A DNA stretch of 64,000 bases, from NCBI RefSeq assembly GCF_023343835.1, contig NC_064437.1, forward strand, positions 53,394,972-53,458,971, in the 5' to 3' direction. A program made the position numbers and the translations under genes. This DNA comes from Lagopus muta. Its lineage: Eukaryota; Chordata; Aves; Galliformes; Phasianidae. Shown piece after piece: positions 1-13,964 of this stretch; position 1 is the stretch's first letter, and every line of letters starts with the position of its first letter. The notes under the pieces were generated by a model. The model had not been told where the DNA came from. It did not search any database and was given only the letters and a program-made list of their open reading frames with translations.

Positions 1-187
1 GCATCTGCTCGTGACACGAGCTCAGGTTTATAACTTCTGCTGGATCAAGGAGGAGTAAGGATATATAAGTTAAAGGCTTTAGAACCAATAACAGTAAACA
101 CAAAATCAAAAGGAAAGCAGCTACACAGAGAAGTATAAGGAACGTGTAAGTTCTTTTATTATTTCAGACTGTCTAATGTGAAGATCT

Positions 188-237
188 CTGAGCATTTTGT
201 TTTGTTGTTGTTTTGTTTGTTTTTCCCTGAGCATTTT
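188..237. repeat. T/G-rich tract between 11-bp direct repeats
   Basis: CTGAGCATTTT occurs at 188-198 and again at 227-237, enclosing a tract of TTTTG/TTG units. This may be a local duplication by slippage. The rest of 1-2199 is ordinary intron sequence in which I see nothing else. Confidence 0.6.
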
Positions 238-2199
238 TCGGAGGCAAAAATGCCTATTTTCCACCTGCATCAGAGAGAGCACTGGTAACAAACATAGTAA
301 GAACTGATGCAGGTCTGTTTGCCTTTGAATTAAAAATCAGAAGAGCACACAATCTTCTCTCTATTGTTCTCTCAGCCTGCCACATAAGAAGGACTGACGC
401 TATGCCCCATAGGTCAACAAACTTGAGTTCTGAGAGACATTAATTGCAGAACTGGGATCCCTCCGAGACGCTGTGCCTCCAGCTCAGCAAAGCTGAAATC
501 AGGAAGGCATTGGCTGCAGCGTCCCAGCTGACCTTCAGCAGTGTGGGACTTCCAGGCACAGGGAAGCTCCAAACCACTTCACCTTCGTGGTGCATCTCTC
601 AGCCAAAGCAATGGTTTGCAAACACAGCATGGGATTCAACGCCCAACCTTCTGTAAGCGCTCCAGCTCGTCTCAGCTTCCCAGAAGTCAACATAAGCTGA
701 GGGCAGCAAGCAACTTGCACAAACAAGTTACCGATAGTACTTGGAGGAGAGAAGGCTGGAGAGAGCCGAAGCCATCCTGTTAGCACCTGCAATGAAACTC
801 TTGTGCTTTAAGGCTTAATGCTGCTGTTGTTCCTAATCCTCTCCCGCCCCACACAGGTGACTTGTCTCTTTGTCTCTGCTGGGCTCACAGCACCATAGAT
901 CCTTTCACCGCCACTTTTCATCATTTCCACAACTCCAGTTGCCACGACAACAGGATGCAGCTTCTCTGTGCGGTTTTCATATTTCCCGTTGTTGTTGCCA
1001 TAACGACACAACCATTCTGGCTTTCTACTACACCAGCAACTTTAAGCCGTGTGTTCCAAAGGACGCCAGCTTCTCTTGTGAAGATCCACACATGATGGAG
1101 AGATTGATACAAGCAATTTGTAAATTAAGCTCTTTTTTTTCTGAAGGGGGATTTTTCACTCACAGAAGTGAAAAAGCTGACAGCAATCGCTCGCGGCAGA
1201 CTGCTGAGACATCTAAAGGCTGGCCTTTAATAACAGCAGAGCAATATAGAGCTGGGCCGCTCCCGAGCAGGGAGTCCCCACAGTGTCAGACTGTGTCAAA
1301 CAGCACAATTGGTATGTGATGTGAGCCAGTGTCCGTGCTTGTTCCAGCCAGGCAGATCTGAATGGTGCTGGATGCAATCCTCTCGTGTTTTAACCCATTG
1401 GCCTCCCCATTATTACCAGCACCACCGCCATGCAGCTTTGTGTTTGAAGGCCCATTTTAATTCTGTAATTTGAGCTGTTGCTGCAGATTTCTTTTCCAAC
1501 TGTGACCCTTTTTGCTTTCAGGTGGCTGCTTTTTGAACTCTTATTTACAGGAGGTGCGCGTTCATGAGACCGGTGAGGAAATGTTATACAAACACAGCAT
1601 GCACAAACACAAAACAGTGATGGCTATGAAGGGTATCAGCTAACATGGCACCGTAACTTCATTATACCCTCATTTATGTACTTCACTAATGAGACAAGCA
1701 CAGGTGTCCAACACAGTCCCTCACATGAGATGAATAACAATAATACAGTCCAACCTGCTTTAGCCATGCTTGGTATCCAGAAGATATAAGTTGGAATCCA
1801 TCTTTTGGCATGTGTATTCGGGGCTAGGAGAGAATAGACATAAAGAGAGACCTCCTTTTACACCAGGACCTAGCTAACCTACAACTAAATTCTGGAGCAT
1901 TTTAAACAACGCAGATTTTCTAAAGCCACATATGACAGTTTGGTTCCCATGTTACCTCTTGTTTGCTGCCTCAGGTAACAGCTGCTTTAGCAACACTTTC
2001 CTAGCAAATTCACCACTACGTTATTTATCTATTTACTTATTTTTAAACCATTTCCACCATTTTACATTCCAGCTCAGTATATACAGGTATTTCTTTTGAA
2101 TTCCCCCAGAAATGCACCTGGATAAGCACAACCTGTTGTGGATGTAGTATTAGCACCTACCAGACATCATTAATGCTTTGGCCACTTCATAACACCACA

Positions 2200-2372
2200 T
2201 CACAGAATTGTAGGGGTTGGAAGGGACCTCCAGAGATCATCGAGTCCAACCCCCCTGCCAAAGCAGGTTCCCTACAGCAGGTCGCACAGGTAGGCATCCA
2301 GGCAGGTCTTGAACATCTCCAGAGAAGGAGACTCCACCACCTCCCTGGGCAGCCTGTTCCAGTGTTCCATGG
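2200..2372 (-). mobile_element. CR1 retrotransposon, 5'-truncated, reverse orientation
   Basis: The block begins TCACAGAATTGTAGGGGTTGG and continues through 'ctccagagatcatcgagtcc' and 'cctgggcagcctgttcc', the standard 3' part of avian CR1 read in reverse. It is the only CR1 piece seen in the BTRC intron portion. It is a dead, 5'-truncated copy, as is usual for CR1. Confidence 0.9.
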
Positions 2373-5340
2373 TATGGAAACAGCAGTCAGGCTGTGAGAG
2401 TGTCCTTAGTGCCACTACCCTCAACACGGTCAGACACAACAGTGGACAATGTGGAGATGATGGGGCAGCTCTGAAAGGTGCAGCCTCAGCATGGACTATC
2501 AGGAAACTACACTCACATGCTGTCAGCAATTATGATTCAAACTGATGGACAAACGTAACTTCTTCCCCCGTTTATTGATTCTACGCATTATCAGGTTGAG
2601 ACCAAAGCAAGACACCCAATTGCTCTGGAAGTACAAAACAAAAAGCATAATTTACAACTTAAAAAAAAAAAAAACAAACACCAAATTAAGCTTTCCCTAG
2701 CATAATATTCCCTGACATAATGCTCAAAGAGTCTCAATACTCACAAAACTAAGCAGATTCAGCTGTGCCTATCCCCCACCCCAACCAAAAAAAAAAGGGG
2801 GATGCTTAGAAATTAAAATCATATCTGAGCAACAGGACCAGGCAGGAGATGCTCAGACAACAAATCCCCCATCTTTCTTACTCTTGGCAATTATTTCACA
2901 ATCCCTTTTCTTAATTCATGGTAGTTCTCCTCCAAACCAACAGATGTGTGCCCCCGTTGCTCCTTCTAGAAAGCTGCAAACATCTCTCATTTTCAGGACA
3001 GATCTATTCAAGATGATTTAAACTCCACCCACCCTTGCGTCCATACAATATATTTAGTTTGCACAAACTGTGTCCACAAACACTGAAAATAAGAATTGTT
3101 AGAGAGGAAAAACATGTGACCTGAATGCTGAACATTCACAGCTATGGGCAGGAAGCTGTTCAGCCTGGGAGTTTGAAATAAAAACGCGAATTGGAACATA
3201 CTAAAATCTTGCCTTCCAAGAAAAGTCCGGATATAGACCTCAAAAAGCACTTCGATTTGCTTCTCTCCAGTTCAAATTTAAATTCTCCTATATCTTTCAA
3301 AACAGTAGGAAGATTATGCCCTGGTGTCCCAGCCAGGAATCTGAGTTAAAGCTGAATTTCAGTAACCACCACTGAGCTGATAAATTAGAGTCAAGTACAT
3401 CCTGGTTATGGCACTCACCCGCTGAGTGGGCTTCCAGTGCCTAACACATCAACAAAGCATGTTTTAGGGGACCTCTAGCACAGCTAGAAGCATCCTAATC
3501 CTTAGTTCAACACCGACTTCATGGGTGGTTAGTCTCTCTACTGCTGTAAAATGAGGACAACACTTATTCAACCCACCTCACAGGTTTGCTGGGAGGAGCT
3601 GCTGACATTTCTATGTGCTTTGAAAATGGAAGAAACTAATGTGTGACATATCTAGCAAGACCCCTACAGAAAGCCATGCTTCACATCTGGCTCAAGTGCT
3701 CCAGTCGCTCTGTGAAAGTTGCACAGCATGGTACCCCCTATTTGGAAGGAGTTAAAGGAAAAAAAAAAACCTTCATAAACAAGCAGAAATAAAAAGCTTT
3801 TGGTTAAATCCCAGTGTCAGGAGTAAAGAGACCCAAACACCAGCCTGAGACCTGCTCAGGTTCACCCCATGTATCTGGGGAAAATCGCCTTTCTTCTTCC
3901 CCCACTTCAGACACCTAGCCTGGAAATTAGAGGATAACAGCAAAGCTTTCTCTTAGGACTGGCAGGCTGCTTAACGTCTGTAAAGCCCATCAGCCTGGAG
4001 TAGTTTGAGTAATTGATTTAAGAATGATTTAAACCATTTAATTTGAAGATCCCAGCCCTGTAAACACCCAAGTAAATTAACAAATCTTTTGCCATTAACA
4101 GGATTACTCGCATGCAGAAGTGCCTGCAACAACAAAGATAGCACTGCATTTATACAACTGCTAACACCGGCTCCTTCCAACCTTAGTGCCTGAGCATTAG
4201 CAATAAGAGTAATCAGGCCTTTCAGCAGATGAGCACTAATTGTAAACTCCGTTTTTCAACACTGGCCAGTTAAATACACAAACAGGAGAAACTAAGGCCC
4301 ACTGCCATGCCTGCAAACCCCCTCACTGCAGCATGTCTTCTCTACATTTGATAAGCTTATCCTCATCCAGAAAAGGAACTATACAGAAGAGAAGCAGTCA
4401 GTAGTGCAAGGTGTGTCACTGCTGTATGCTGCTGCCTGCTCCACTGAAGAGGGACACATGCCCAAGTGAGCCTCATTCACACCCAGTGCAATTACTGAGG
4501 GAAAAGTGTAACCTCATTAAAATCTCTGGAGTTGATTTATCAGCACTTAATTCAAACGCTCTCCTCATTGGCTAAACTTCATTTTACAACCAGCCTCCCA
4601 AATTTTGAACTTCTGTGGCCTTTCTACAGGCACGCTGTGAACGACCCAGGCATGTCCTCTTTGGCACAAACAAATAAGTACACCTGGTTAAAGCTTTCCA
4701 AATTTCTGTACCCCAGTGACAGCAGACACATTCACACTACAACTGTGAATGACACAACAGAAACCCACATGTTATCAGTCAATACAAAAAAAAAGAAAGA
4801 AATCACAAACCTGCCCCTCCTCTTCTCCCAGCCTCTACAAGATCTGGAATGCTGACAACTACCTTGCTGGAAAGTTGTGCTGTTTTATCAGTCAACTGTA
4901 CAGCCTTCCGTGGTTACGACCCATTCAAGGCAGTTCTATCAACACCACAATTGCCCAACAAGACCTACTCATTTTTGGATTTTCATGAGCACACACTGTT
5001 TATGCTCATGATTACAGTACCATAAGAAGGTTTTTTTTCTTAGCGTCTGCTCCAGCATTTTCCACAACAAGATGCTGGGTTGCTGGGGTCAGTTTGCTCT
5101 TTTTCAGTACCCACTTCCTGAGGAAGGCGATCACAGGGCTAACTTGGAAAGCACTCTAACTGCTACTGCTCTGATCTTTTTTCCTTCAACACTTAACTGG
5201 CACTGTTCCTTTAGCCATCTACTCTTCTTTTTAATCCACTTGATTTCTGCAGTCCCCAGCAAGGCCTAGAACAACAGAATGATTTCTGAGAACAAGTCAG
5301 CAATTTAAAATTCAGTGGTGCCTCTTTCCTTGCCGACAAA
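2373..5340. other. Intron sequence, nothing specific
   Basis: No gene, RNA or recognisable repeat is seen beyond a 14-base A run at 2661-2674 and scattered short A-rich stretches. Short reading frames here lack coding character. Confidence 0.6.
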
Positions 5341-5344
5341 GGCT

Positions 5345-5580
5345 GATTTCTGGAGGACATTTAATTACAGGCCTGAGTTCCTATTTTCTAGACCTAAACA
5401 CAACCCCTGAAGGCTTACAATATTTGAGTCACAGCTGGAGCTTTGGTTACTATACAGTTTAAATATCAGCCTCTTTACTGTGCAATTTGTTTTGAAAATC
5501 AAATCAGATGCCGTGTCATAAACAAGTGCTAATTAAGTGCTGAGCGGAAATTGGGCTTTTTTGTGCAAGAAGGGTTCTTA
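5345..5580. promoter_or_regulatory. Candidate conserved non-coding element in BTRC intron 1
   Basis: This repeat-free block has a TTTAATTACAG site and a striking AGTGCTAATTAAGTGCT motif (5525-5541), in which a TAATTA homeodomain core is flanked by two AAGTG (NKX2-type) half sites. The sequence has the even composition and motif density often seen in conserved enhancers. The call is by eye; only alignment could establish conservation. Confidence 0.35.
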
Positions 5581-8500
5581 AATATCTGCATCTTCACTTC
5601 CATGAGAAAGGATAAATATGTCAGTACGATAATTATAAAGTGAAACCTACTCTGTTACTGGCAAGGCAGTACTGCTACCTCTCCATTTTATCTGCTTCCA
5701 TGCAAGAAGATACAGAGGGAAAGACAGGACGTGTATGAAATATACATATGCACTAAGGATTTTATTAATCTGATCATATAACCCATAATGCTTCCCTTTC
5801 CCTCAGAGAGGACACTGACTCTGGGTTTCCATCACGTACCATTCAAACAGGCAAGCTAAACCCATCTCTCTCTGCCACTGCAAAGCAACTGTAAGGCTAC
5901 TTAAATTTTCATTTCTTTTAAATTATGACCCACAGACAGGAATTTATTTGAAGATAACATTGCATTCATTAGACATAACACCTTCCTTGATAAATACCAA
6001 CTGAATAAGAGGAATAATGCATTGTAGTACTCTGATGGTTGCCTCTGAGTACCGATATTCAAAACTCCATTAACTAACGGGCTCTCGGCTACAAAGGCAG
6101 AATTAGATCTGTCAGTCACTGACATGGGAGGGCATGGCCACTTGCACCAAGGGTTGTCCAGCTGGAGTGATTTTCATAGAAAAGGAAAGTACCCCCTGCG
6201 GCACAGAACTTGTTAATGACTTTGTATGCATTACAGCAATAAATTCCTACTGCATAACATACCATCTCACAGCCCAGCTAAATATCCCATTCCATCGTCA
6301 GTGCTCTACATAAGGGGACAGAGTCTGGAGACTCTGAAATCCTGTATGTGATTCTGTTATCAGGCCTGATGCCGCTAAGATTTAAGCGTGCCGTGCGCAA
6401 GATTTCTGAGAATAAGCGGAGGCAACGAGTTGGTTGGCTGCCCGAGCTCACAGCTTGCTATAAAAACTGAAGGAGGCAACCCTCTCAAGCAGTAAGCTCT
6501 GCCCAGATGCTACATGAATTCACTCCTCATGGAGCACATGCCTAACTCCAGTTCTTCAGTGAACTGGCTTGGAGCGCATTGACCAAAGTCTGGCCAAAAG
6601 TGTATCTGCACTCCTTGACAGACACAAAGACACGAGCTGCAGCCATGGGGAAAACTACCTGAGTCACACAACACATCACGCTACCTTCTCAAGGGCTCAA
6701 AGGAATCCTAAGCTACAGCATTGTGAATCAAGTGGAGATCTGTGACGACACCTCATTAATCTTCAGACAAATACCAGCCAGCTCTGCAAGCACGCTTACT
6801 ACCACAGCATAAAGACATCCTCTCCATGCCCACACGTAAAAGCATCCTCGTCCACAACCACCTGACATTTCAAATCTGAAATTCAAGTCCTAGGTTCAGC
6901 CCCTTCAAGGCTGCAAAATCTATGGCAAAGAGAAACTACGTGTCTCCTGCTACTGTTCCAACTTGTGCCAAATAACCAACACCAACAGCAGCAGCCACAA
7001 GCGTGCACTGTACAAACCAGAAGGCAGCTTGTCTCAGTATCAAGAAAATGAAGACAGTGCCTTTTAAGGCTGTATCTTGTCACTTCTTTTTAAATCCATA
7101 TAAAAGCCAGAAAGCTCATCTGGATACTAGTTTTTTCACTGAGACTCAGTGCGTGAAGAATAGAAAATTCTGCTCTTCAGTAAAAAAAAAAAAGATGAAT
7201 AGGTGACCTATATTAAGAAGTTTGCAAAACTACAGTCTCCATGAAAATCAAAAGAACTTCTAGTGCTTTTACCTTCCTGTATTCCTGCTAAATTCCAGGT
7301 AACAGACCAAAACCCACATATGTATGGCCGTCCTACCCCAGCCCCTTTCCCTCACAAAGCACTGTGCCACAATTACAGCATGAGACCCATTCACTCATTG
7401 TAAGGAACTTGGAACCCAAAACTTATCGCTCTGTGCATTTAGTAGGATACATTCCAGCTCCTCCCCTAATTGCCCTGCACCAAGGGCACCTCCCGGACAG
7501 TTCTCAACTCTTCAAGACAGGAACAAGATGTAAAAGCTCCTTGCTTGACCAGAGAAGGAATTTAAAAGAAGGAGTACCAGGGAAACATGCTGTCTCAGAG
7601 GAAGGATTACGGTGCAAGGATGAGGCAGGGACAACACAAGTGAGGGAAGACACCCAAAAGGCAGTCACTGGCAGCATCTGTATGCAGATAAATATTTGGA
7701 AAAAGACTAACCACAGTGAGCCTGAAACACTGCAGGACTGACTTCAGAAAAATAAAAACACATGAAGGAAAGCAAAAAGTACAAACTGAATTCTGGTAAC
7801 TACGGCCAAAACAGAGCACTCGCCATGGAAGTAAATCTACTCCTAATTTAGAACAAATTAGAATTAGTGCTAGACCAACCCAATCTTCTTCTTTAAGAAG
7901 ATCACCAAAGTCCAGACAAATTACAAGTAGTTAAGCATTTGATAGATGACACATAGGAAGTTACTAGTTAAAATGGAGGGGATTAGGATTAATACCAGAG
8001 TTGTAAGGAGGATAAAAACCTGAAAAGGGAGAGGATCATGGGTTATTTTCAAGAGGGAGCCATCAAGCTGTACAGTTGGGTCTTGGTTGAAATCCGCTAT
8101 TAATCTTGGAATTAATTATAAAATATTAACAGCTGAAAACCAAGAATCACCAATATGCTGAAAACAAACTTCCTTGGACACAGCATCTGGAAGTAACAGA
8201 ACACAAAACGTATATAAATCAAAAAGTAACATTATTTCCACTGTAAGCTGGAGGATAAAAAACTGAAAAGAGGGGAAGAGGCTCAGATGCACATTACTTT
8301 TTAGACTACTACACATTACTTTTTAGACACTACTTTTTAGTGATGGTTCACCAATGCGAATGAGCTGTGAAGGTGAGTCCCACCAGAGAACGTATAACAC
8401 GAGAAATTCCCAGCAGAGACCAATTAGTACTAATGCTTTTGTACAAGGGATCAGTAAAAACCTTTCCTGGAATATTGTGCATAGTTCTGCCCACCCGTGT

Positions 8501-10400
8501 CCCAGGTAGATTAACCACATTCTGCAGCTGTTTGAAAAGATCTCCTAAGACAATAAAACCTTATATGAAACATCCTATGAGGGAAAGAAAAAGGGAAAAA
8601 ACAACACACCAGATCCATCTCAGAGGGGATATGACTGCTCTCTACAAACATACCCAGATGAACACAGAGGAGCAGGAAGAGCTGTTTAAACTCAAGAACA
8701 ACGCTGGCACTGGATCAAATGAGAATGAATGAATGCCACGAATGAAGTTTAGCTAGAAAAACATGAATGAGGATTCCAGCTAAAAGTACTATGGTTTGGA
8801 ACAGCCTTACAGTACCATAGCAAAGAAAAGAGCACCCATGTAAGAGCTGCTCCAAGGAGGCTGCAAAAGGAACTGCAGGGTGCACTGCCTGCCAGTACAG
8901 GGGATTTGAAGCCATGCTTCACAAGAGTGCTCCAACCCCGGTACCCTCTTACTGATGAGCTCTGTACTGTTTTGCCTCTGCCTTAAGTCTTATTTTAAAG
9001 GCCAGCAAGAAATAGCTACCTAGGAATCCTCTTGCCAGTAGAAAATTTTCAAGGCATTTTATTGTTTATTTTAAAAAAGAAGCTGTTCAAGTACAAAACC
9101 AACACAGTGCACTGGAATCATCTCAGTCAAAAGAAACGAAACAAAGGACAAAAGTAACAAAAAAAAGAAAAAACTGAGAACAGAGATCTTTGTTCTTTCA
9201 AACCTAGCCTATTACCTATAGAAACCAGCTTAGATCATATTTGAAGGTGTTAACACTGTCTAGATTCCTTCAGATAACTGCTGAGATGGTTTCAAGATGC
9301 ATCTTCTAAAATGAGACTGATCCAGTTTCTTGAGACTACACCCACTTCTTGTTGTTCTGCATTGCTGGGGATGAATGACAGCTGGCTGCATTTCTCAATT
9401 CTTTTGAGACTTAAGCAGAATACGGGAAGAAGAGCAGTGAGCAGATCCAACAAACCAACCTTGTGGAGAATCACCAGAATCCTCCCATCAGATGGAATTT
9501 GAAGGCCAACATCCGAATGCTAAAAGCAACTCCCACACAAACACCGCTCCATTCTGCACTGCTCTCACAAAAAGATGTGTGTGCAGAGGGGGCCAGACCC
9601 TTTTTCTCTAAAGCAACAAGAGACTCTTTTGGCTGCTGAATGGGCAAGCCTAGAAGCTTCAAGATTTCTCTTCCAGCCAGAATGCAGCCCAGCCCTGCTT
9701 TGTATCCAGCAAAGATCATCACTGCCTTCCTCTTGAGTATTTAATCCATTCTCCTATACTTGAAATACCTTACAATCTGTGGTAACACTGTCCTTAGATA
9801 CCAGCAACAAGAGACAGCACTCCTGCAAAGAAACCACAAGAATTCACAAATGGGCACAAAGCCGGATGGTGGAAGAAATCCATACCAGGGTTCTGCACTG
9901 GCTGATAGTTCCCAAACTCCCTTTTCTACAGCTTTCATCACCTCTGTCTTGCTGTAGGTGCTTCCCTGCAACCCCTCTCACCCCAAGATGAAGCGAACAA
10001 AACCAGCACTGAGGCTCTTTGCTTTTGCCTGCCAGACCGGTTCCTCCAGGAGGTGCCGGTTGGCTCCTGCTCACAGCCTGTGAGCTGTGATCCATCCCTC
10101 AGCAAGGCTGAAGCTCGCTGAGCTTTCCCTTTCCCTCCTTCCTGCTGCTCCCATCAGGATGATGCACACACCCTGCTTCAGCACCGGGGCAGGGGGGAAA
10201 TTAGATCAGATGTTTTTAATTCTTAGTACAGAGCGGGACCAAAAGCAGCAAATTGGTTTGTTTCTGAGCAAAGTCACCATGGAAAAGTAGAATAATTTTA
10301 AATGAGGAGTCTTTGACATATCTTTGTCTGCCTTCTGCCATCACAACAAACAAACTGGGCTGCGCACATCCGGCTGCAAGCAGGCCAAGCACTCATTGGT
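5581..10400. other. Intron sequence with minor simple repeats
   Basis: No gene is seen. A short tandem duplication at about 8290-8340 repeats ACATTACTTTTTAGA-type units twice plus a partial third. A short A run lies near 7182-7192. The rest is unremarkable A-rich intron sequence. Confidence 0.55.
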
Positions 10401-10414
10401 TAACTGAGCTCACA

Positions 10415-10560
10415 GATGAAGAAAAAAAAATGAATTTTAATGCAGTTTTTAGAAATACTTGTCATTGTTTCAGCATTGCCATTTAGTGAATGGGGCCGAT
10501 TTCTCTCTCAGTAGGGGATGGTATTTTAATGATGTAACAGCGTACTTCCCAGAAGAAAGA
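10415..10560. promoter_or_regulatory. Candidate conserved non-coding element
   Basis: This repeat-free block carries several TTTTAATG-type homeodomain cores (including ATTTTAATGATGTAACAG near 10522-10540) and no decayed repeat. Its resemblance to conserved intronic enhancers is an impression only. Confidence 0.28.
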
Positions 10561-12550
10561 CAAGCCTCATGAGGCAGATTAAAACAAAGAATATTCAGAT
10601 CCCATTAAAAACAGACAGTTTCAAGCCATTTTTAAAATTAATTTTGTTTAATGATAAAATGTGTTCTCTTAACAGGTGGTTAGCCAATTGTAAAATTAAC
10701 CAAAACATGGTTAGAAGCACAAGGCTGGCTATTAGAACAACCGGTTTCCTCTGATGCTGCCTGCTCCTGTCGAGGTACTGCATGACCCTGTGTGAATTCC
10801 TGCAGTCCACGACACCACGTACGTTTCTGAGCTTCAGTTTCCTATCCAGCAAAGCAGGAGTAGTATTTGGTCAACACCAAGAAAGCACTGTTGTTTAATA
10901 ACAGGTGCCATCTAGTGCAAATCTGAAGATGCTTATATCCAACAGTTTCTGTGGAACCAAGAAGTTTTCCCAGCACTTATCAGTGCTCATCAAGAAAACG
11001 GCTTGATGTTCAATTGCCCATTAGTTGTATTTTGAGCACTTACTCTTTAGCTGCAGCCAATGGACACCGCTATGCTACAACCCTCTCTGCTGCCACAGCC
11101 AAAAAAACACCTCATTCAGTCCTTCAGTGCAAGAGCACCTATGCAATTTACACCTTGCTGAGCGTCTCCTCAATTGTGAAGGAGGAAATGAAGAATGCTG
11201 AAGAAAACAGAGCATTGGGAACCTGAGGTAGTTTGCCACCAAGAATGGCTAAACATTACCCAAGTGTCAGCAGCATGTGGAGGTTGAAGACAACACAACA
11301 TAAGCAGACAAGGAAGAGAAGAAACTCCTTGCATGTGCAAATGGCTTATGCCACTCACATTGCTGAATATAGCATGAAAATCTGTATACAATAGAAGCAA
11401 TTTGCTCAGCTCACTGGTTACACACATGCTCATTTGTACCTTAAACCTTACTGTAGCAATCACTCAAAATGAATACAAGAAGAAATGCATTTATGCAGAC
11501 TAAAAAAAAGTCAGTGGAATCCCTTCACTCAACTCTTAATGAAATTTCATAATTTCAGGTATAAACGATTTTCCTTGTAATAGAAAACAAGCACCTTTCA
11601 TTAACGAGTTTTATGGTGCAAACAAACCCCAGCAGAGAGAAAGCCAAAGGAAACAAAGCAGGGGACGAACAAATCCACTTGACAAAAAACATGCAGTCAG
11701 CATTCGTAACTCAGCAAATACCACCTGGTCCCCACTTTAAGAGTTTTCATAGCATGAAGTGAATTTTAAATCAGATCAGAGCATAAAGTTGTTTCTGCCA
11801 CCTCATTTCTAGTTGCAGCCCTTTCCCCTGGCTCAGTCCCTCACACTGAAAATAAACAGCAGGATAAGAATGGTGGCTTTACCTTTTCCTCTCACTTGCT
11901 GCCTGGAGATCAGAGCTCGTCTGGTCACTGAAAACACCCTGAAGATCAGCTGCTGCAGTGTTTCTCTGTTGTTTTTCCCCCTCTCTCTCACTTAAGATCG
12001 CCCCTTGAAGAGGCCATTTCCAAACACCACCCACTTCCCACCTGTAGCAATTGGATCAATATGATGGCAAAAGGTGCTTCACCAAAGGTGTAATGACAGA
12101 AGGATGGGCACGACAGAAGAGTGCTCTAAAGGAAGGGAAGAAGATCGCTCACCTGTAACAGAAGATTCCGGGCTCATAGGGCAAAGCTTCACCAAAGAGG
12201 GATCTCCAGACAGAGATCCCTCCCCAGTGGCAGTCTGCCCTTAACTGAGGTCTAGAGAGGTGCAGCCAGGCTCCACCCCCTCTGATCACCTGAACTGCCT
12301 TCACCTGTGCTCCCATGCTGACCGGCTCCTTTCCCCAGGTGCTCAGTCAGTGGTTAAGGCCAGCACTCCTTCCCACCACCGCCTTATCCTTGGAGACAAT
12401 ATACAACTACAGAACCAGCATTTTCTTCCTCTGAAACCTCCATTACCTCTTTCCATAGCACAGCTGCAGAACACTGAGGCCTCTGCACATACCTTGCATC
12501 TTCTAAAGATCAGTTGGGAAAAACTTTGCTTAACCAAACTCTGTGCTTAG
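10561..12550. other. Intron sequence with a short perfect hairpin
   Basis: No gene is seen. A perfect 10-base inverted repeat, GAGGGATCTC at 12197-12206 and its complement at 12213-12222, could form a hairpin with a 6-base loop. It is too short to suggest a microRNA precursor. Confidence 0.5.
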
Positions 12551-12554
12551 AACA

Positions 12555-12965
12555 CTCAGCTCCATCTTACTAACGAGAATGATAATTTAGTACCAAATAC
12601 TCACAAGGAATTATAGCTCTGCTGACTGGCAAATAATTTGCCAAGGCAGATTAGTTTAGCTGCATAAAATAAATATCCACCTGCACATGGTAGCACTAAT
12701 CAGGGCGTGAAATTAAACTTTTTATTCAGTGGGAAATAACTGCTGCAAGGCGGCGATTTAGGCTAGGAAGCAAATATTAAGGTCAGCCTATTCTCTCTGA
12801 TGTTTATAGAACATATAATAGTGCAGAGAACACGGTGCAACAAATTCTGCTTTTTAAGTCCTTGAAACTAAATACTTCAGCAATGTGAGAGCAAATTTGC
12901 CATTTGCTTTTCTAATTGAACACATTTAATGAAGCAAAGTGGCTGAAATGAAACATAACCAGGGA
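12555..12965. promoter_or_regulatory. Candidate conserved non-coding element
   Basis: This AT-rich, repeat-free block contains many TAAT/TTAAT cores (for example AATTAAACTTTTTATT near 12711 and CTAATTGAACACATTTAATG near 12913). There are no reading frames of note. It is a likely intronic enhancer or simply old unique sequence. Confidence 0.3.
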
Positions 12966-13960
12966 AGCAAAGGGTGAAGTTCTGGAAGCACCAACAGGGT
13001 GTGCTTAGAGCAGAAGAACCCAAACAGCTCTGTGAGCGTGGGGCAGAAGGAAAGAAATCAGTATAAACACTGGTTCCTACAAATCCTCCAGCTGAGAGAA
13101 CGTTACCTGAGTTCTACTGGAGAAAAATACTAAGAGTACATTTAAAATTCAAGGAGGTTTTGCAACCCCACATTCAGGAAGCAACTGCCGTCCCAGCTTC
13201 TGCTGTACAATTCTGTTGTACAGAATTACTCCCGTTGCTGTCATGCTACTCTTCCTCTGGATACCCAAGATTCTACAACAAAGTTAGCACGACATAAATG
13301 TCAGTAGGAAGGTGGTAAAGGTAAAGCAGAGTTTTAAACAGTAGTTAATTAGTCCCAGCTCTTCAAAATCTGAGTGCTACTGATGCCATAAACCATACGT
13401 GTTCTGTGCAAAGGGAACCCTCTGATTTGTTTCTGTCCACCTGCTCTGCATGTGTGTGAATATACATATAGAAAAGAGCAAGCCAGGGATTCCAAGGTTT
13501 GGTATCTTTCAGCCTTCACTGCACTGACCACGTCACCTGCCAGTAGCACCTGCAAGGATGTAATACCAAAATAGAGGAACTTCAGACAAAAAATAATGAA
13601 CAAATTCATCTTAAAAGACACCAGTTTGTGCTCTTCTATGAAATAAGAAGGCAATGAGGACCTTCTAGAATCACGATGCCCAGAAAGAAAACACTAATGA
13701 GTGTTAAATGGAAAAAGAAATTCATGAAGAACACCAGTATCAACATCCTCCTATTCACAAGCCAGGAAATTAAATGAAGTACTGCAAATTGATTCACCCA
13801 GAGAAACTGAGAAAGTGAAACTGCATTATACACCAAGTTATTGCTTGCCAAACTATCCCAGACAGATCCCACACTGGTCAGGTGCAGCTCCAAGCACTCC
13901 TAATTAAACACAACTGGAGTTGCCACAAGTCCATTCGCACAAACAGATGTTACTTCATAG
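12966..13960. other. Intron sequence, nothing specific
   Basis: I see no repeat, RNA or exon. Open frames on the minus strand (13349-13654 and 13636-13893) have no coding-like codon pattern or known motif. Confidence 0.55.
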
Positions 13961-13964
13961 AGCC

